Of a stretch of DNA of 64,000 nt, positions 47,057-57,666 are shown piece by piece. Positions within the stretch are counted from its first letter, which is position 1. Every line of letters starts with the position of its first letter. The translations under genes were made by a program, and so were the position numbers. The notes beneath the pieces are model-generated. The model was not told the DNA's origin, searched no databases, and saw nothing but the letters and a program-made list of their open reading frames with translations. Source of the DNA: Chlorokybus atmophyticus (taxonomy: Eukaryota; Streptophyta; Chlorokybophyceae; Chlorokybales; Chlorokybaceae); the NCBI GenBank assembly GCA_009103225.1, contig RHPI01003578.1, positions 126,540 to 190,539 of the forward strand, in the 5' to 3' direction.

Positions 47057-49416
47057 TTAAAGACCAGAACCAATCTCCGCAAGCTCCAGCAGCTGCAGGA
47101 AAAAAAAGGGTCCACTGCCTGGAAACACCGCATGTTGGGTTTTGAACGAGTACGCCAACGCGGTTTTCGCAAACCCGCTGCCCCGACGCATGACAAGGAA
47201 GTCACATTTGGACAGCAGCCACCAGTCCCCGACAGCACCTATCAAGTTCTCGTGCAACTGGTCTTCAGTGAGGTGGCTTGCAACGGTGCGGTCGACGGGA
47301 CCGGGCCGCACGGGCGTGGCGATCAGCTTGTCGGGGTAGTTGCGCATGGCCTTCACCTTGAGGTTGGCAGAGTTGGTGGCGAGGAACCACACAACACGCT
47401 GGCCGGGCTTCGCGTACGCCGCCGCGAGCTCCTCCGCCGAGCGGAAGTATGCGTAGTACTGCGTGCCCTTCTCGTCAAAGTCCTTTAGACGCACCTCGGT
47501 GTTGTACACCATCCACTTGGCCGGCACGATGATGTGTATCCCGATGCTAAACACGTTTGGGTCATCCAGCAACGAAACCCAGTCCTGGAACCGCGCTCTC
47601 ACTGTCGGCGCAGGCCTGATCAGAGATGTGCATATGAGTGTGTATAACAAAACTCAGTTTGCAAACACTTGTGCCACAAACACGCCATGCTTGTGCCGTA
47701 TATACAACAAAAACTTTATGATGATAGCCAATGCACCACACAAGGTGCTCACCGCATTATGAAGTGCAGGAAGCAGCTGAATGCTGTCTCTGCTTTCAAC
47801 CCTTTCTCCCCAAGCAGCCGCGCCAAGGCTGGCTCTCTAAAAGCCATGCTCACTGCGCCGGAGTCCATCGTCATCACAGCAACATCCTCCTGCACCCAAC
47901 CAACAATCGTTACACCAGACTCAAGCAACTTGAACGCAATGGAAGTGCATTACACCCACCATAAGTCCGGTGGAAAGGTTGCCGAGGTGGCCTCCAAAAG
48001 CACCACCACAGTTCCAGTGTCTCCTTCTGATGTCACAACCGTGCCAGTTGTACAGTCCCACGCGTGCGCTCTCATGCTCCCATGAGACGTTGCTTCCCCA
48101 TTGGGGTTTGGTGGGGTTGGCAGGCATGTTGGGCATGCCCTCGTCCTTTTCAGGCCGGAGGAACACCTTGCTGGTGTAACCCCAGTTGATGTGTGGTGAG
48201 TAGAATGCGCGCTCAGCACGTGGCCAGTCCAGAAGGAACGCGCGGTTGGTCACGAGCGCAAACATGAACGCCGTGACCATGCCCGTGAGCCTGTCGGAAA
48301 AGCCCCCGCACTGATCATCCTGGCGGCAGCGGTACACCACATAACCGTATGGATGCTTCTTGCGAGGAGTTGCACTTGTTGGTAGCGAGGCATTGGATGT
48401 GTTTAACAGCTCCAATTGCAGAAGCATGCGATGGTGGCCTGTGCTGCACTCAATCGCATACGCCATTGCTTTGCGATGCATCTCAGCATAAGATGACATC
48501 CACGAGCCGCAAACTTCCTCCTCCTCAGCCAGCTCTTCAGAGTTAATCTTTAAGAGCATGGGTATCGGATCTGTTGAAGAATGTCATGTGCATTTGCTGC
48601 AAGTAGAACAACTGGGACTCGCACATAATAATACCTGCGGCAGTGAATGCTTGCATGTGTGCGATGTCAAATGCTGCTGTGTGAAGCTTTGTGGGAGGCG
48701 GAGATAGTGTTGATTCACCCGGTTGCAGCTCTTTCAGCTCTGAACTGCATTAATGCAATAAGTCGTAAGTTTTACAAGACACGTAAGTCTGCACCTTCAG
48801 CCCAAAATGTAATAAAGTTTGCGAAAAACAGCTGCACTGGTACCTATGTGACTCAACCGCAAATGCAGTGCGCAATGCCAGTAAACATTGTCCACACCCG
48901 CCATTAACTACAATCAGCCATGCCATACGCACTGACTAACATCATATCGTCCATGTGCAAGTTCAAATGTAAGTAGACAAAGAGCATCCAAGCGAAGAAT
49001 ACTTGTACCTATCAATCTGGAGGTTTGGTTCACTTTGTTTGTACAATGGGTATGTAAATGCCTTGTAGTTCGACATTGTTTGTACAAGGCAAGAAGTTGT
49101 ACCGGTGGTGGTCTGGGAGGAGGCCGTCGGCGTCGGCCTGGGCGCGGAGGAGGTTGTCGGCTTCCCAGTCGTCGAGGAGGCGAGCGCGTGCGTCTGGCGT
49201 CAGCATGCGCAGCAGCTGGCTCTTCTGCCCCTGGGCCAAGGCGCACACCACCCTCCTGCTGTTGAACACGGCCGCCGCCCCAGCCGCCGACACAATGAGC
49301 AGCATCAACCATATCGCCCTGGTGCTCCCCACGCCGCCTATGCCCGCGCCTATGCCCCCGCCCACCCCCTGCTGCTGCGGCGGCGGCGGGCCGTGCCTGG
49401 GCCCCAAGCCCTGCAT
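47057..49416 (-). CDS. type II membrane glycosyltransferase, fucosyltransferase-like
   Basis: The exons 48570-47960, 47889-47753 and 47615-47057 join in phase. A first exon at 49416-49103 supplies a membrane anchor (AIWLMLLIVSAAGAAAVF) after a glycine/proline-rich start, but its splice to 48570 does not keep phase directly, so a small exon between them is probably missed. The luminal part shows DDQCGGFSDRLTGMVTAFMF and ALVTNRAFLLDWP, a GDRL-type nucleotide-sugar motif shared by fucosyltransferases, and later RVVWFLATNSANLKVKAM, HLTEDQLHENLIGAVGDWWL and KCDFLVMRRGSGFAKTA, the typical C-terminal GT-B block with a conserved acidic-serine region. Golgi location is expected from the anchor. I cannot say which fucosyltransferase class (GT23, GT37, or O-fucosyl) it is; acceptor unknown. 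Three N-glycosylation-type sites (NTSNAS, NVS, NLS) are present. Confidence 0.75.
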
Positions 49417-51739
49417 GCTATGTACAATGCTGCCTCCTTGTTCTCTTCCTTCTTCTCTTACTCCAAGAACCAACAGGGCACAGCACACCGTCACAGCCCT
49501 CCTCAGCCGCCTCCGCCGGGGCGGCGTTGCCGTTGGCGCGTCACTGCGTGGCAAAACGCGTCGCAGCGTGCAGTTTGAAAGTTTGAATGATACTGAAAAC
49601 TGCGAGAAAGTGTAGACCTGCTAGTTTTGCTTCAAGGTGTCGTCTGGGCGGCGGCGGTGACGGTGCGGAGAGAGAGAAGCTACGCAGCTTGCAGAAAGGT
49701 GAGGATTTGGGATGTCGCTGTTGCTGCTTGTGCAGCGGTGCGGACTTGTGCTGGCTGGACTCCAGGCCAACTCCAGGCAAAGCAAAAGCGCCGCTCAAGC
49801 TTACAGCTCAAGCATAAGCGCACGCGCGCGAACGGCGCGGGGGGGTAGGGGATAGGGGTGGAGTAACTTATACATGTGATAGAGGAAGGCAGGAAATGTA
49901 AGCACACGCACAAGCAAAGCACACAAGAAGTCTAGCATACACCAAACACAACCATGGCTTGTACTCAGCTGGACCTCACTGCACTCCATCAGGCAGAAAT
50001 GTTTGGGCCCATATGCAACGTGCTCCCCCCCCCCCCCCCCCCCCCCCCNACACACACAATGCTGCTACAAGGGCTAGTTGCTAACCACAGCCATTGTGCA
50101 AGTGACCACCATTACCACTGCCGTTTATGCATGCATGAATGCATGTCTGACAGGGGGGCGATATGTGTAGGGGTAGAGTAAAAGGTAGAGTAAGCCCGGT
50201 GGTCATACATGCAAGTGCGTGTGGTTAGTGTGAAAATGCATGTTTATTACAGCCTCGCGCTTATGATGTACACACCATAACCACCATGCAGGATCTCAAC
50301 TTCTCTACTCACGCACTCACTCAAAAAGCCCAAAAGCGCACACAAGTGCACTCTTGTACATCATGTACGCAATCACGTTCCCATCGCCGCACACACACAG
50401 GCATTCGCTAGCAGCATAGTGCCATAATCTTGGGTCGGGTGCTGTGGCCCTGTCTTGCCATGGTGGCGGTGGTGAAATAGGAGTTGGCGGCACTACTTGC
50501 ATGCTTGCTGCTGTTGAGCGACTAGTGGCTTATTTGTCCGACCTTGCTGCAGACTAAGTGATATTGTTTATGTGTTGACAATCAGGGCCTAATCGGGTTG
50601 AGCGTACATATGGAGATGTGCAGCTATGATAGCTCATCGTTGAAGTATAGCAAAAAGTGTTTTTTTTGGGTGATCGTATGCATTAGTATGCTTAGTAGTT
50701 TCTTATGGTTTTGATGCATGTGTACTATGTAAGCTATATATGCGATTACTATTCTAATTCAAGCAAGTTGGCATGTGTGCAAGCGTGGTGCACATGCACG
50801 TACCAACATATATAAGCACATATGCTCACACATGTTGCACGGTTATGCGCTTACACAACAGCACTTGAGACGTTATACAAATATTATTCGGGTCGAGGTT
50901 TATGTCTACAAAGTGGTAACAATAAAAATAAGTGGAAGCATATCATATCATATAATAACGAGGATAACATGATGTGATCCTCGTTATCATCACACTCAAA
51001 GTATTTAAAGGCCTTCTCTGCCATCTTATGCTCTTAACAGGGATTATTCGGTACAACATAATTGGCTTCAATTGTTAAGAGCACGAATATGTTTATACCG
51101 CCGCTTTCTTAATCACATCATTAGCACCATGCCCGCATCACGTCGTACTCATTGCGTGCATTACGCCATAAAATCCTGCGTCACATCCATCATGCACCCC
51201 CCCCCCCNTAACCTTGTCCAAGATAGCATATTTACCAAAACTAACGGGGACGTCATGAAAAGCACGCTGAAAAGTAGGTCGCGGACGCTCTGCGGTTGCC
51301 CGCGCGGACGCACCAACTTGTGCTCATATTTAAAATTTATTCGCATACATTGTGACAATTGACATGACGTGGTGATGTGCTACGGACGGTCGGAACTGTC
51401 ACAAGTTGATCTAACGGTCGATGCCTGGTAGTCGCCGTCTAGCCAATGAGAGGCAGACGGGCCGCGCATTCCGCGCAACCCGGCAGTCGCGGGTGCTGCA
51501 TGTCATGGCCACTGGCCTTGTGCGTGTGTTTGTGTGCCCTAATGCCGGCTGGCCGAACGATATTACTTAGTTAACTATGCTAACCAGTGTGTGCGCACAT
51601 GGAACAACTTGTGACATATTGAATATATCACCATATACACACCTTCTATTGTCCTGATTGCACCATATTATGACGAGACGGGCGCTTGGTGATGACGGCG
51701 GCGATTGAGGTGTACTTGTCGTGAACGGTGTGTCATTGT
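49417..51739. other. intergenic; poly-C tracts and small hairpins
   Basis: Poly-C runs ending in N at 50049 and 51208. Perfect 11-bp inverted repeat at about 50954-50987 (ataacgaggat and its complement) and a 10-bp pair (gctcttaaca) at 51031 and about 51074. AT-rich from 50560 to 51100. No supported gene. Confidence 0.5.
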
Positions 51740-51740
51740 A

Positions 51741-52440
51741 AGAAGGGGGGTGCTACCGCCCCCTTGATCCCCTACCCCAACACTACCACCACAGCCACGT
51801 CGCCGTCGCCGGCCTCGCCGCCGCCGCTGGCGGCCAGGGGATCGAAAGATCCCCTGGCTATATCGACCTAAGAGATAAGTCTCAAGTTGATATCGGTGTT
51901 ACATAACATAACACCTTAATAGGGCCTAAAAAGGTCCTCATACGACTCTAATGGCTGTGTTTATCCCATTGGGGACCTTATTTCTCATTAAATAAGGGCG
52001 GGGAAACGCATAGCGGTAGCACTCCGTTACATTCCCCCCCACTTAGGTTTTAATGTCATTGTGAAGGGGGTTGCTACCGCCCCCTTTACTTCCCTACCCC
52101 GCCACCACCACCACGGCCACGTCGCCGCCGCCGCCGCTGGCAGCCAGGGGATCGAAAGATCCCCTGGCTATGGCGGTCGCTGCGTTAGCAGCGCCGCCAT
52201 GCGGCCGATATCGACTTGACTCATGTCTCCAGTCGATATCGATTTGAGACATGAGTCAAGTCGATATCGGTGTTACATAACATAACACCTTATCAGGGCC
52301 TATAAAGGCTCTAATACGACTCTAATGGCTGTGTTTGTCCCGTTGAAACCCTTATTTCTCATTAAATAAGGGCGGGAAACGCATAGCGGTAGCACTCCGT
52401 TACATTCCCCCCCACTTAGGTTTTTATGTCCTCATTGAAG
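51741..52440. repeat. two tandem direct repeats of about 0.32-0.37 kb with internal inverted repeats
   Basis: Both copies run gctaccgcccc..., a (cca/gcc)-rich part, the palindrome ccaggggatcgaaagatcccc, a gatatcgg/ttacataacataacacctta part, actctaatggctgtgttt, ttatttctcattaaataagg, and agcggtagcactccgttaca. Copy 1 starts near 51741 and copy 2 near 52063. Copy 2 is about 50 bp longer because of an insertion holding a perfect 24-bp inverted repeat (52206-52229 with 52246-52269). The structure looks like terminal or subterminal repeats of a non-autonomous transposable element. No ORF. Confidence 0.85.
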
Positions 52441-52880
52441 GGTTAGCAAGGCCCCACCGTGAGCACTGAAAACACACGGAATTTTTCCCACGGACCAGCC
52501 CTGGTCCGCACGTACGGTACCAGGGCAAAATCGCCTGGGCTGCTTGGGGTCCGGACCAGGGTTGCCCGCCTTGGTCTGCACGCGGGGACCAGGGCTGGTC
52601 CAAACAGTACGTAATTGTCCCACGGTCCCCCAAAAAACCGAACCGAGGCTGGTCCCGATCAGAAACTGTTAGAGGTCGGACCGGTTATGGTCATGTGTAA
52701 GGACCATCAATGGTCCATGTTCATACAAGCATGCAAAGTAGCAGCCATGGCTGGTGCGCATCTATACCGGTAGATAGTCGAACCAGGTGTGGTCCGGTTG
52801 GCAGTGTTTATTGTGCGTTATGGCCGGCTGTAGCCGAACCAACTTTATAAGCTGATCGGCAGCGGCTGAAATGCTTGAAA
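52441..52880. repeat. GGTCC/GGACC-rich degenerate repeat region
   Basis: Many interspersed accaggg/ccctggt and ggtccg/cggacc words (for example near 52493-52610 and 52676-52800) in both orientations, with no coding capacity. Probably internal sequence of the same element as the direct repeats to its left. Confidence 0.6.
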
Positions 52881-52889
52881 TTAACTGTG

Positions 52890-53102
52890 CTCTGGTGGCT
52901 GACTGCGGTCAGCTGCAGCTGCAATTGAGCCGCAGCTGACCGCAGTTAGGCCGCCGCTCGTGGCCTGGCGGGCGGCCTGGTGCTCCATACCAAGAGCACC
53001 AGGCCACGCCGCTGGCCTGGTCATGCTGGTCTGGTGGCGACCAAGCCAGCATGGCCAGGCCAATTCAAGAGCACCAGGCCAGCGGCGTGGCCTGGTGCTC
53101 TT
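52890..53102. repeat. nested inverted repeats
   Basis: ctgcggtcagctgc (52900 region) pairs with gcagctgaccgcag (52932 region). The gcaccaggcca motif occurs in both orientations several times; 53067-53102 is a perfect hairpin, aagagcaccaggcca, a 6-nt loop gcggcg, and its complement. The cluster could fold into a large branched structure and probably marks a transposon end. Confidence 0.85.
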
Positions 53103-53640
53103 AAATGTGGATTAGTAGAGTAGAGTTACAGAGCAGACATGCGTACATACATGATGGCTCTTCGTGATGGCTTTGTTTAATAAGCTACATAGTTATAAGC
53201 CTGTTATCAAGAATGCAAGGAAGTATGCCCAGCAACACTCGCTGCTCACAAGCCACAGCGCAGCAAACATGAACAGATGTTTGAACATTATTGCGTTGCA
53301 TTAAGCATACATCTATCGCCACAGTGAAACACCCAACTACCACTGAAAATGCCAACTGAACTGGTACCTGCCTAGCTCAATAAGCATTCGCACACGCACA
53401 CATGCATATAGTTGAACAGTCACGGACAAGTATTGCATCACAAGTTGGTACCTGTTGCATGGTGCAATGCCCGCTCCTCACTCCATGTTCTTGCTGCCAC
53501 ACCTTGGCTGCGAGGTCTGCACGTGCGTGCAACTATTAGTGCATGGGTGCCATTGTCGGCAATTGTTGATGTCTAGATCTGTGTGCGTGTGCGTGCAGAG
53601 AAGTAGGTGCTTGCAGGCACGTGCATGTATGCAGGCCCAC
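53103..53640. other. no gene seen
   Basis: Flank between the inverted-repeat cluster and the transposase relic. TG/CA-rich near 53390-53640. Confidence 0.5.
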
Positions 53641-54356
53641 CTATACAGCTGGCGCTTCCAGACAGCCGCCTATACTTTCAGATATTAATGATTGGATATA
53701 CCTGCGCAGCCCTGGCCAGTGCGGCCATGAGCCAGCGATACCCAATCGGCCAGCCTCATAGGCTGCACCGCATAGTGCAGCCTCATTTTCCAGCAGGTCA
53801 AAATAGTGGTAGACCACGTCTCTCTTCAAAGCACATCTCCTGGCCTTGTCCAATGCTTCAGCCTTGCGGGAGGCCAATCGCTTTCTTCTTTTGAGGCCTT
53901 GCCACCATTTCTTGCCAGTTATGCCCTTGGGATAAAGCTTGGCTCTTGCATCGCCTACCAATCTCTTCCCTGCTTCAATACATATCTCTGTTCAGGTGAC
54001 TCCTCAGCCACACTTGTTGCGGGTGATCACAATCTATGCCAACCCCTCCTCCTCTTCGTCATTAAACAGAGTTGCAACACAAGCACCCCTGCGCGCACAC
54101 CACTGCCTCAGCCATCATCAGCTATCACTAACACACTTAAGTCCACTCACATGTATTTGTCTAGCAGGCTTGGGTTTGCGCAGAATCTGCGGATGGTGGT
54201 TCTGGGTATGCCAAGCTCGGGGAGTGCATCGGTGATGGTCATGCAGCCTTGGTTGACAGCTTAAACTGCTCTGTAAATGTCCTCCATGCGAAGCTCGTAG
54301 TTTCTGTAGCCTTTGTGTCGTTGTGAGCGCGCAGGGTTTTTGGCTTTTACACGTTT
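53641..54356 (-). pseudogene. decayed pogo/Tc5-like transposase, DNA-binding part only
   Basis: The minus-strand segment 54356-54170 reads KAKNPARSQRHKGYRNYELR, MEDIYRAV, then a stop codon (taa, complement of 54261-54263), then AVNQGCMTITDALPELGIPR and TTIRRFCANPSLLDKYM up to a donor. After an intron, 53987-53641 reads ICIEAGKRLVGDARAKLYPK, GITGKKWWQGLKRRKRLASR, KAEALDKARRCALKRDVVY and HYFDLLENE. This is the psq-type helix-turn-helix followed by a Tc5/CENP-B-type helix-turn-helix, as in pogo-family transposases. The DDE catalytic domain is absent downstream and the first exon has an in-frame stop, so it is an inactive relic. Confidence 0.75.
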
Positions 54357-54603
54357 GCCCTGTATTGCAAAGGTCAGATGGCCACATGATGCAACAGGGT
54401 GGACTGAGCGGCAATGACGCGATGATAATAAAGCCAGGTTAATCAGCAAGCCACCCACTGTGCTGCCAGTGATGACCATGCGTAGCCAGTAGTTGTAGCT
54501 AGCAGCTGCAGTTGTAATTGTAGTGCAAGTGCACACTGTAATGCACCAGCTTGCAGGCTTGTGTCGGACTCACTTGCACGCCTATTATATTGGAACTGCT
54601 GCT

Positions 54604-54866
54604 TCTCCCCATCGCCCACCTTCCACCTGTGGATGGCTTGCCTATCAGTCACAGCCTGTTGCAGCAACCACAACTACAACAGCGCTCTCACAATGCTGCT
54701 ACCAAGCACACATTGCTGAGTATGCGCATTATAACCACTTGCATGCTCTCCCCCACCTCACCTCCAGTGAATGGCTTGCCTATCCTCACCCAGCACTTGT
54801 TGCAGCAACCACAACTCCCACAATGCACTTACAATGCTGCTACCAAGCACGAACAGCTTAGTATGC
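54604..54866. repeat. two-copy tandem repeat, period about 146 bp
   Basis: Both copies contain ggcttgcctatc, gttgcagcaaccacaact, acaatgctgctaccaagcac and an agtatg end; copy 1 is about 54604-54724 and copy 2 about 54751-54866. They are diverged by small indels. A plus-strand frame reads through both (LLQQPQLQQ, NAATKH) but has no recognisable domain. Confidence 0.75.
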
Positions 54867-57666
54867 CTCCCCGGCGCTGTGTAGGCTATGCACAACTTAG
54901 TGACATAAATCAATATTTGTTACGCGTTAATGCATATATAGTGCAACATGTAACTTTTACAAATGAGCTTCCATTAACATGACACTCAGGAAACAAGGTC
55001 TTCTTTGCCTTACAAACACGTAAACAAAACCGCGTCCTACTCACTATGCATATGCAAAAGTTACTACAACTCAAAGTATAACCATAAGTTGAGGCTACCC
55101 AACCCCAACTGTATTAGGCCTTTGAAAATTCAGATTTGCCGCCACAGATGTCCGTTTGCCGTGAAATTGGCTCAAGTGTGCATTACACTTAGAGCTACCT
55201 AACTGCAAAGTTTGACCGCGATTGACCAAGGGGACAGGAAGACATCCGCCAAAAACCATGTATTGGCCAAATAAGGGCGAGTGGTCAAATCAGGCACCTC
55301 TACCCTAGTCAGTGAACCTAGTCAGTGAACCGCAACCGCTCAACTGAACTGCAACCGCTCAACTGGTACAACCTACTCTGCTAGGGTCTAGATTGGACAT
55401 GCCTTGCGCCAGATTTGTGCCAAGCAAACGTACAGGCAACGAGAGGCGCCTGCTGCCACAAAACGCCACGGGCTAGGGTGTACGACTCAAACCGAATGTG
55501 CTCGACTGGTACATACATACGTACGAACAAACCTGGTGTACGGTGCATGTTGCGCCACATCGGTCTTATATCACACTGCTAGTTGGTCGCTTGAGAGGAC
55601 TTGGTTGGTTGTTCAAAACGGAAGGCCGCGTGCAGAGTGCACAACATGATTATCATCATGACCTGAAACGGACATCCGTGCGCAGCCACTGTACCTAGTA
55701 CAGTGGTTGTACACAGTAGCTGCCGTACGTATCCTACCCGGAAGCGGCCGGAAAGCCGGAGCTCCACACACGGCCTGCCAGTGCTGCGTCACACCTGCGC
55801 GAGTTACACCGCCAGAACCAATTCCGGTTATCATACAAATCTGAGAGCACACCAGTTTCATGAATCCACAACCAGGCCAATGATGTGACAGACCAGTAGC
55901 TAGTGCTGCTAAAAAAATCTCGTCAGAAGTGTCGGTCACAGAAGCACCGGTCACAGGCTGTACCTCACAGCGCTGTCGCATGCATTCTGTCATCGTCAGC
56001 GGATTGAGTGATGGCTTGTCTTATGAATTGGCGGTCGAAACTCGAGTGTGCAAGTTGCGCAGCACAAGTTATTCTTTGCATGCGTTGCTTTGCACAACGC
56101 ATCTAACCATTCATGCATTGTTGCGTCATAGCGGCAAAGGCCTTACTAATGTGCCGCGCAAAACCCTTGCCGCGGTGCCCGTACCAAACCAGAGGTGTTT
56201 CGCGGAATTGCGTTGTGCTGACAGCAGCTTTGAGATTGGGATTGGTGGGGTGGGTGGCGGCGGCGGCGGCGGCAGGGGCGGCGGCGTGCGCAGTGGGACC
56301 ACTGAAGGCTGAATCGCTGTACTGCCCCGTGCACTCTGTCGACGCTTTTTTGCCAACGCAAGGTGCGGGGTTCGGCGACGTAACGGTTTTGTGTGGTCAT
56401 GGCCCATGCAGTTGTCCAAGCAGCTGCTGCCTGTGGGTTTGTGTTGAGCTGTGGTTGCAGCTTGTACCACCGTTCATGTTGGGCGCTGTCACATTCGTTA
56501 CTACGTATAGTCTGCGTGGTCGCCCATGGCCGAGTATGGACAGTCGGTGCTGCTGTATGTGCGAAAGGCAAGTCTTGGTCTTAGACCTACAAGCTGGCAG
56601 CATAGGTTGTATGTTTGCAGTGTGTGCTTGCCCGTTGACACCTTACGGTTGCGATGTTTAACATACACATTCAAACATTTCAAATATGCCGTATGTCATC
56701 CCTTTTTGCACTTGGATTGCATTGCAGCAACCTGTGCAACGGTTACCCAGCGGTACCTGCATAGCGTTGACTTGCATGCAACTTCCATGTGTGACGAGGT
56801 CAGGGCTAGGGTTAGGTCAGTTCGTAGTAACGCAGCTTGGCCTGAGCACAGAGAGTTGTTCCAGGTGGAGAGCACAGTAACTGCAATGACTGCATGCTTG
56901 GTTGTCACATTAGTTTTCTTTGCTATAGCGGCTGGTCCATTACCTAAACTCAAGCATTGGAACAGCTGTTGCGGTGCATCTCATTAACCGTGCTTTGTCG
57001 CTGCCAGGCCCGGTAGACAAAGTCAGGTAGATGAAGCAAAACCGGTGGCGCCTTTCCACTGAAGGGGGGAGGCGCCATCAACAATGCTCTGTCCTATGCT
57101 ACGTTAGCTGACGCAGTCCCGAACACGCCTGCCTTGCAATGAACCCCGTTGCTAGGGCGGAAGCCACAGAAAGTGACCACCCTAGGTCCTCCGCCTCCCG
57201 CGAGCAAGCACCACCGCGTGAGCCTGCTTCAGAGCGCATTGTGTTCGACCGCAGTCTTACAGGTGCCAGCTGTCAACAGATCATGCACGTGTTGCGTTTA
57301 CAGAGTGTCCGCATGCAGTGTTGAGCAACCATGGCTGTGCACAAGTGGTCATGACTGCCATGTTGACAGGTGTGATGGATGTGCTGATGGCGAGGGCACA
57401 CCAGTCCCCTGATGTTCCTGCGCAAGATGCCTTGGCGTCGACCGCTAACCCTACATACAACTTCGGCAGCTCTCCTGGACTAGCCGGGTGGGGTTTTGGG
57501 ACGCCGCCTGGGCTCGGGTTGGGAACTCCCATTGCTGGAACCATCTGGGATACCTCACCTGGGGCCTTTCTTATGCACCTCACACCTCCGGTTCCAAGGG
57601 TACATTGGCTGACCAGAGTTGCCTTTGGTCCTCACCCGCATTGTGCATGGCAGTGTGCATGGCCTC
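54867..57666. other. 2.8 kb without a supportable gene
   Basis: Several long but unconvincing frames. A GGC-repeat near 56250-56290 would encode an alanine or glycine run. Upstream exons of the bZIP gene may lie at 57420-57610, where a glycine/proline-rich frame reads FGTPPGLGLGTPIAGTIW, but no phase-keeping splice was found. Confidence 0.45.

Noticed and set aside
46522-47238. 238-residue minus-strand frame
   Set aside because: Overlaps the real C-terminal exon of the glycosyltransferase in a different frame; cysteine/leucine-rich composition and no motif.
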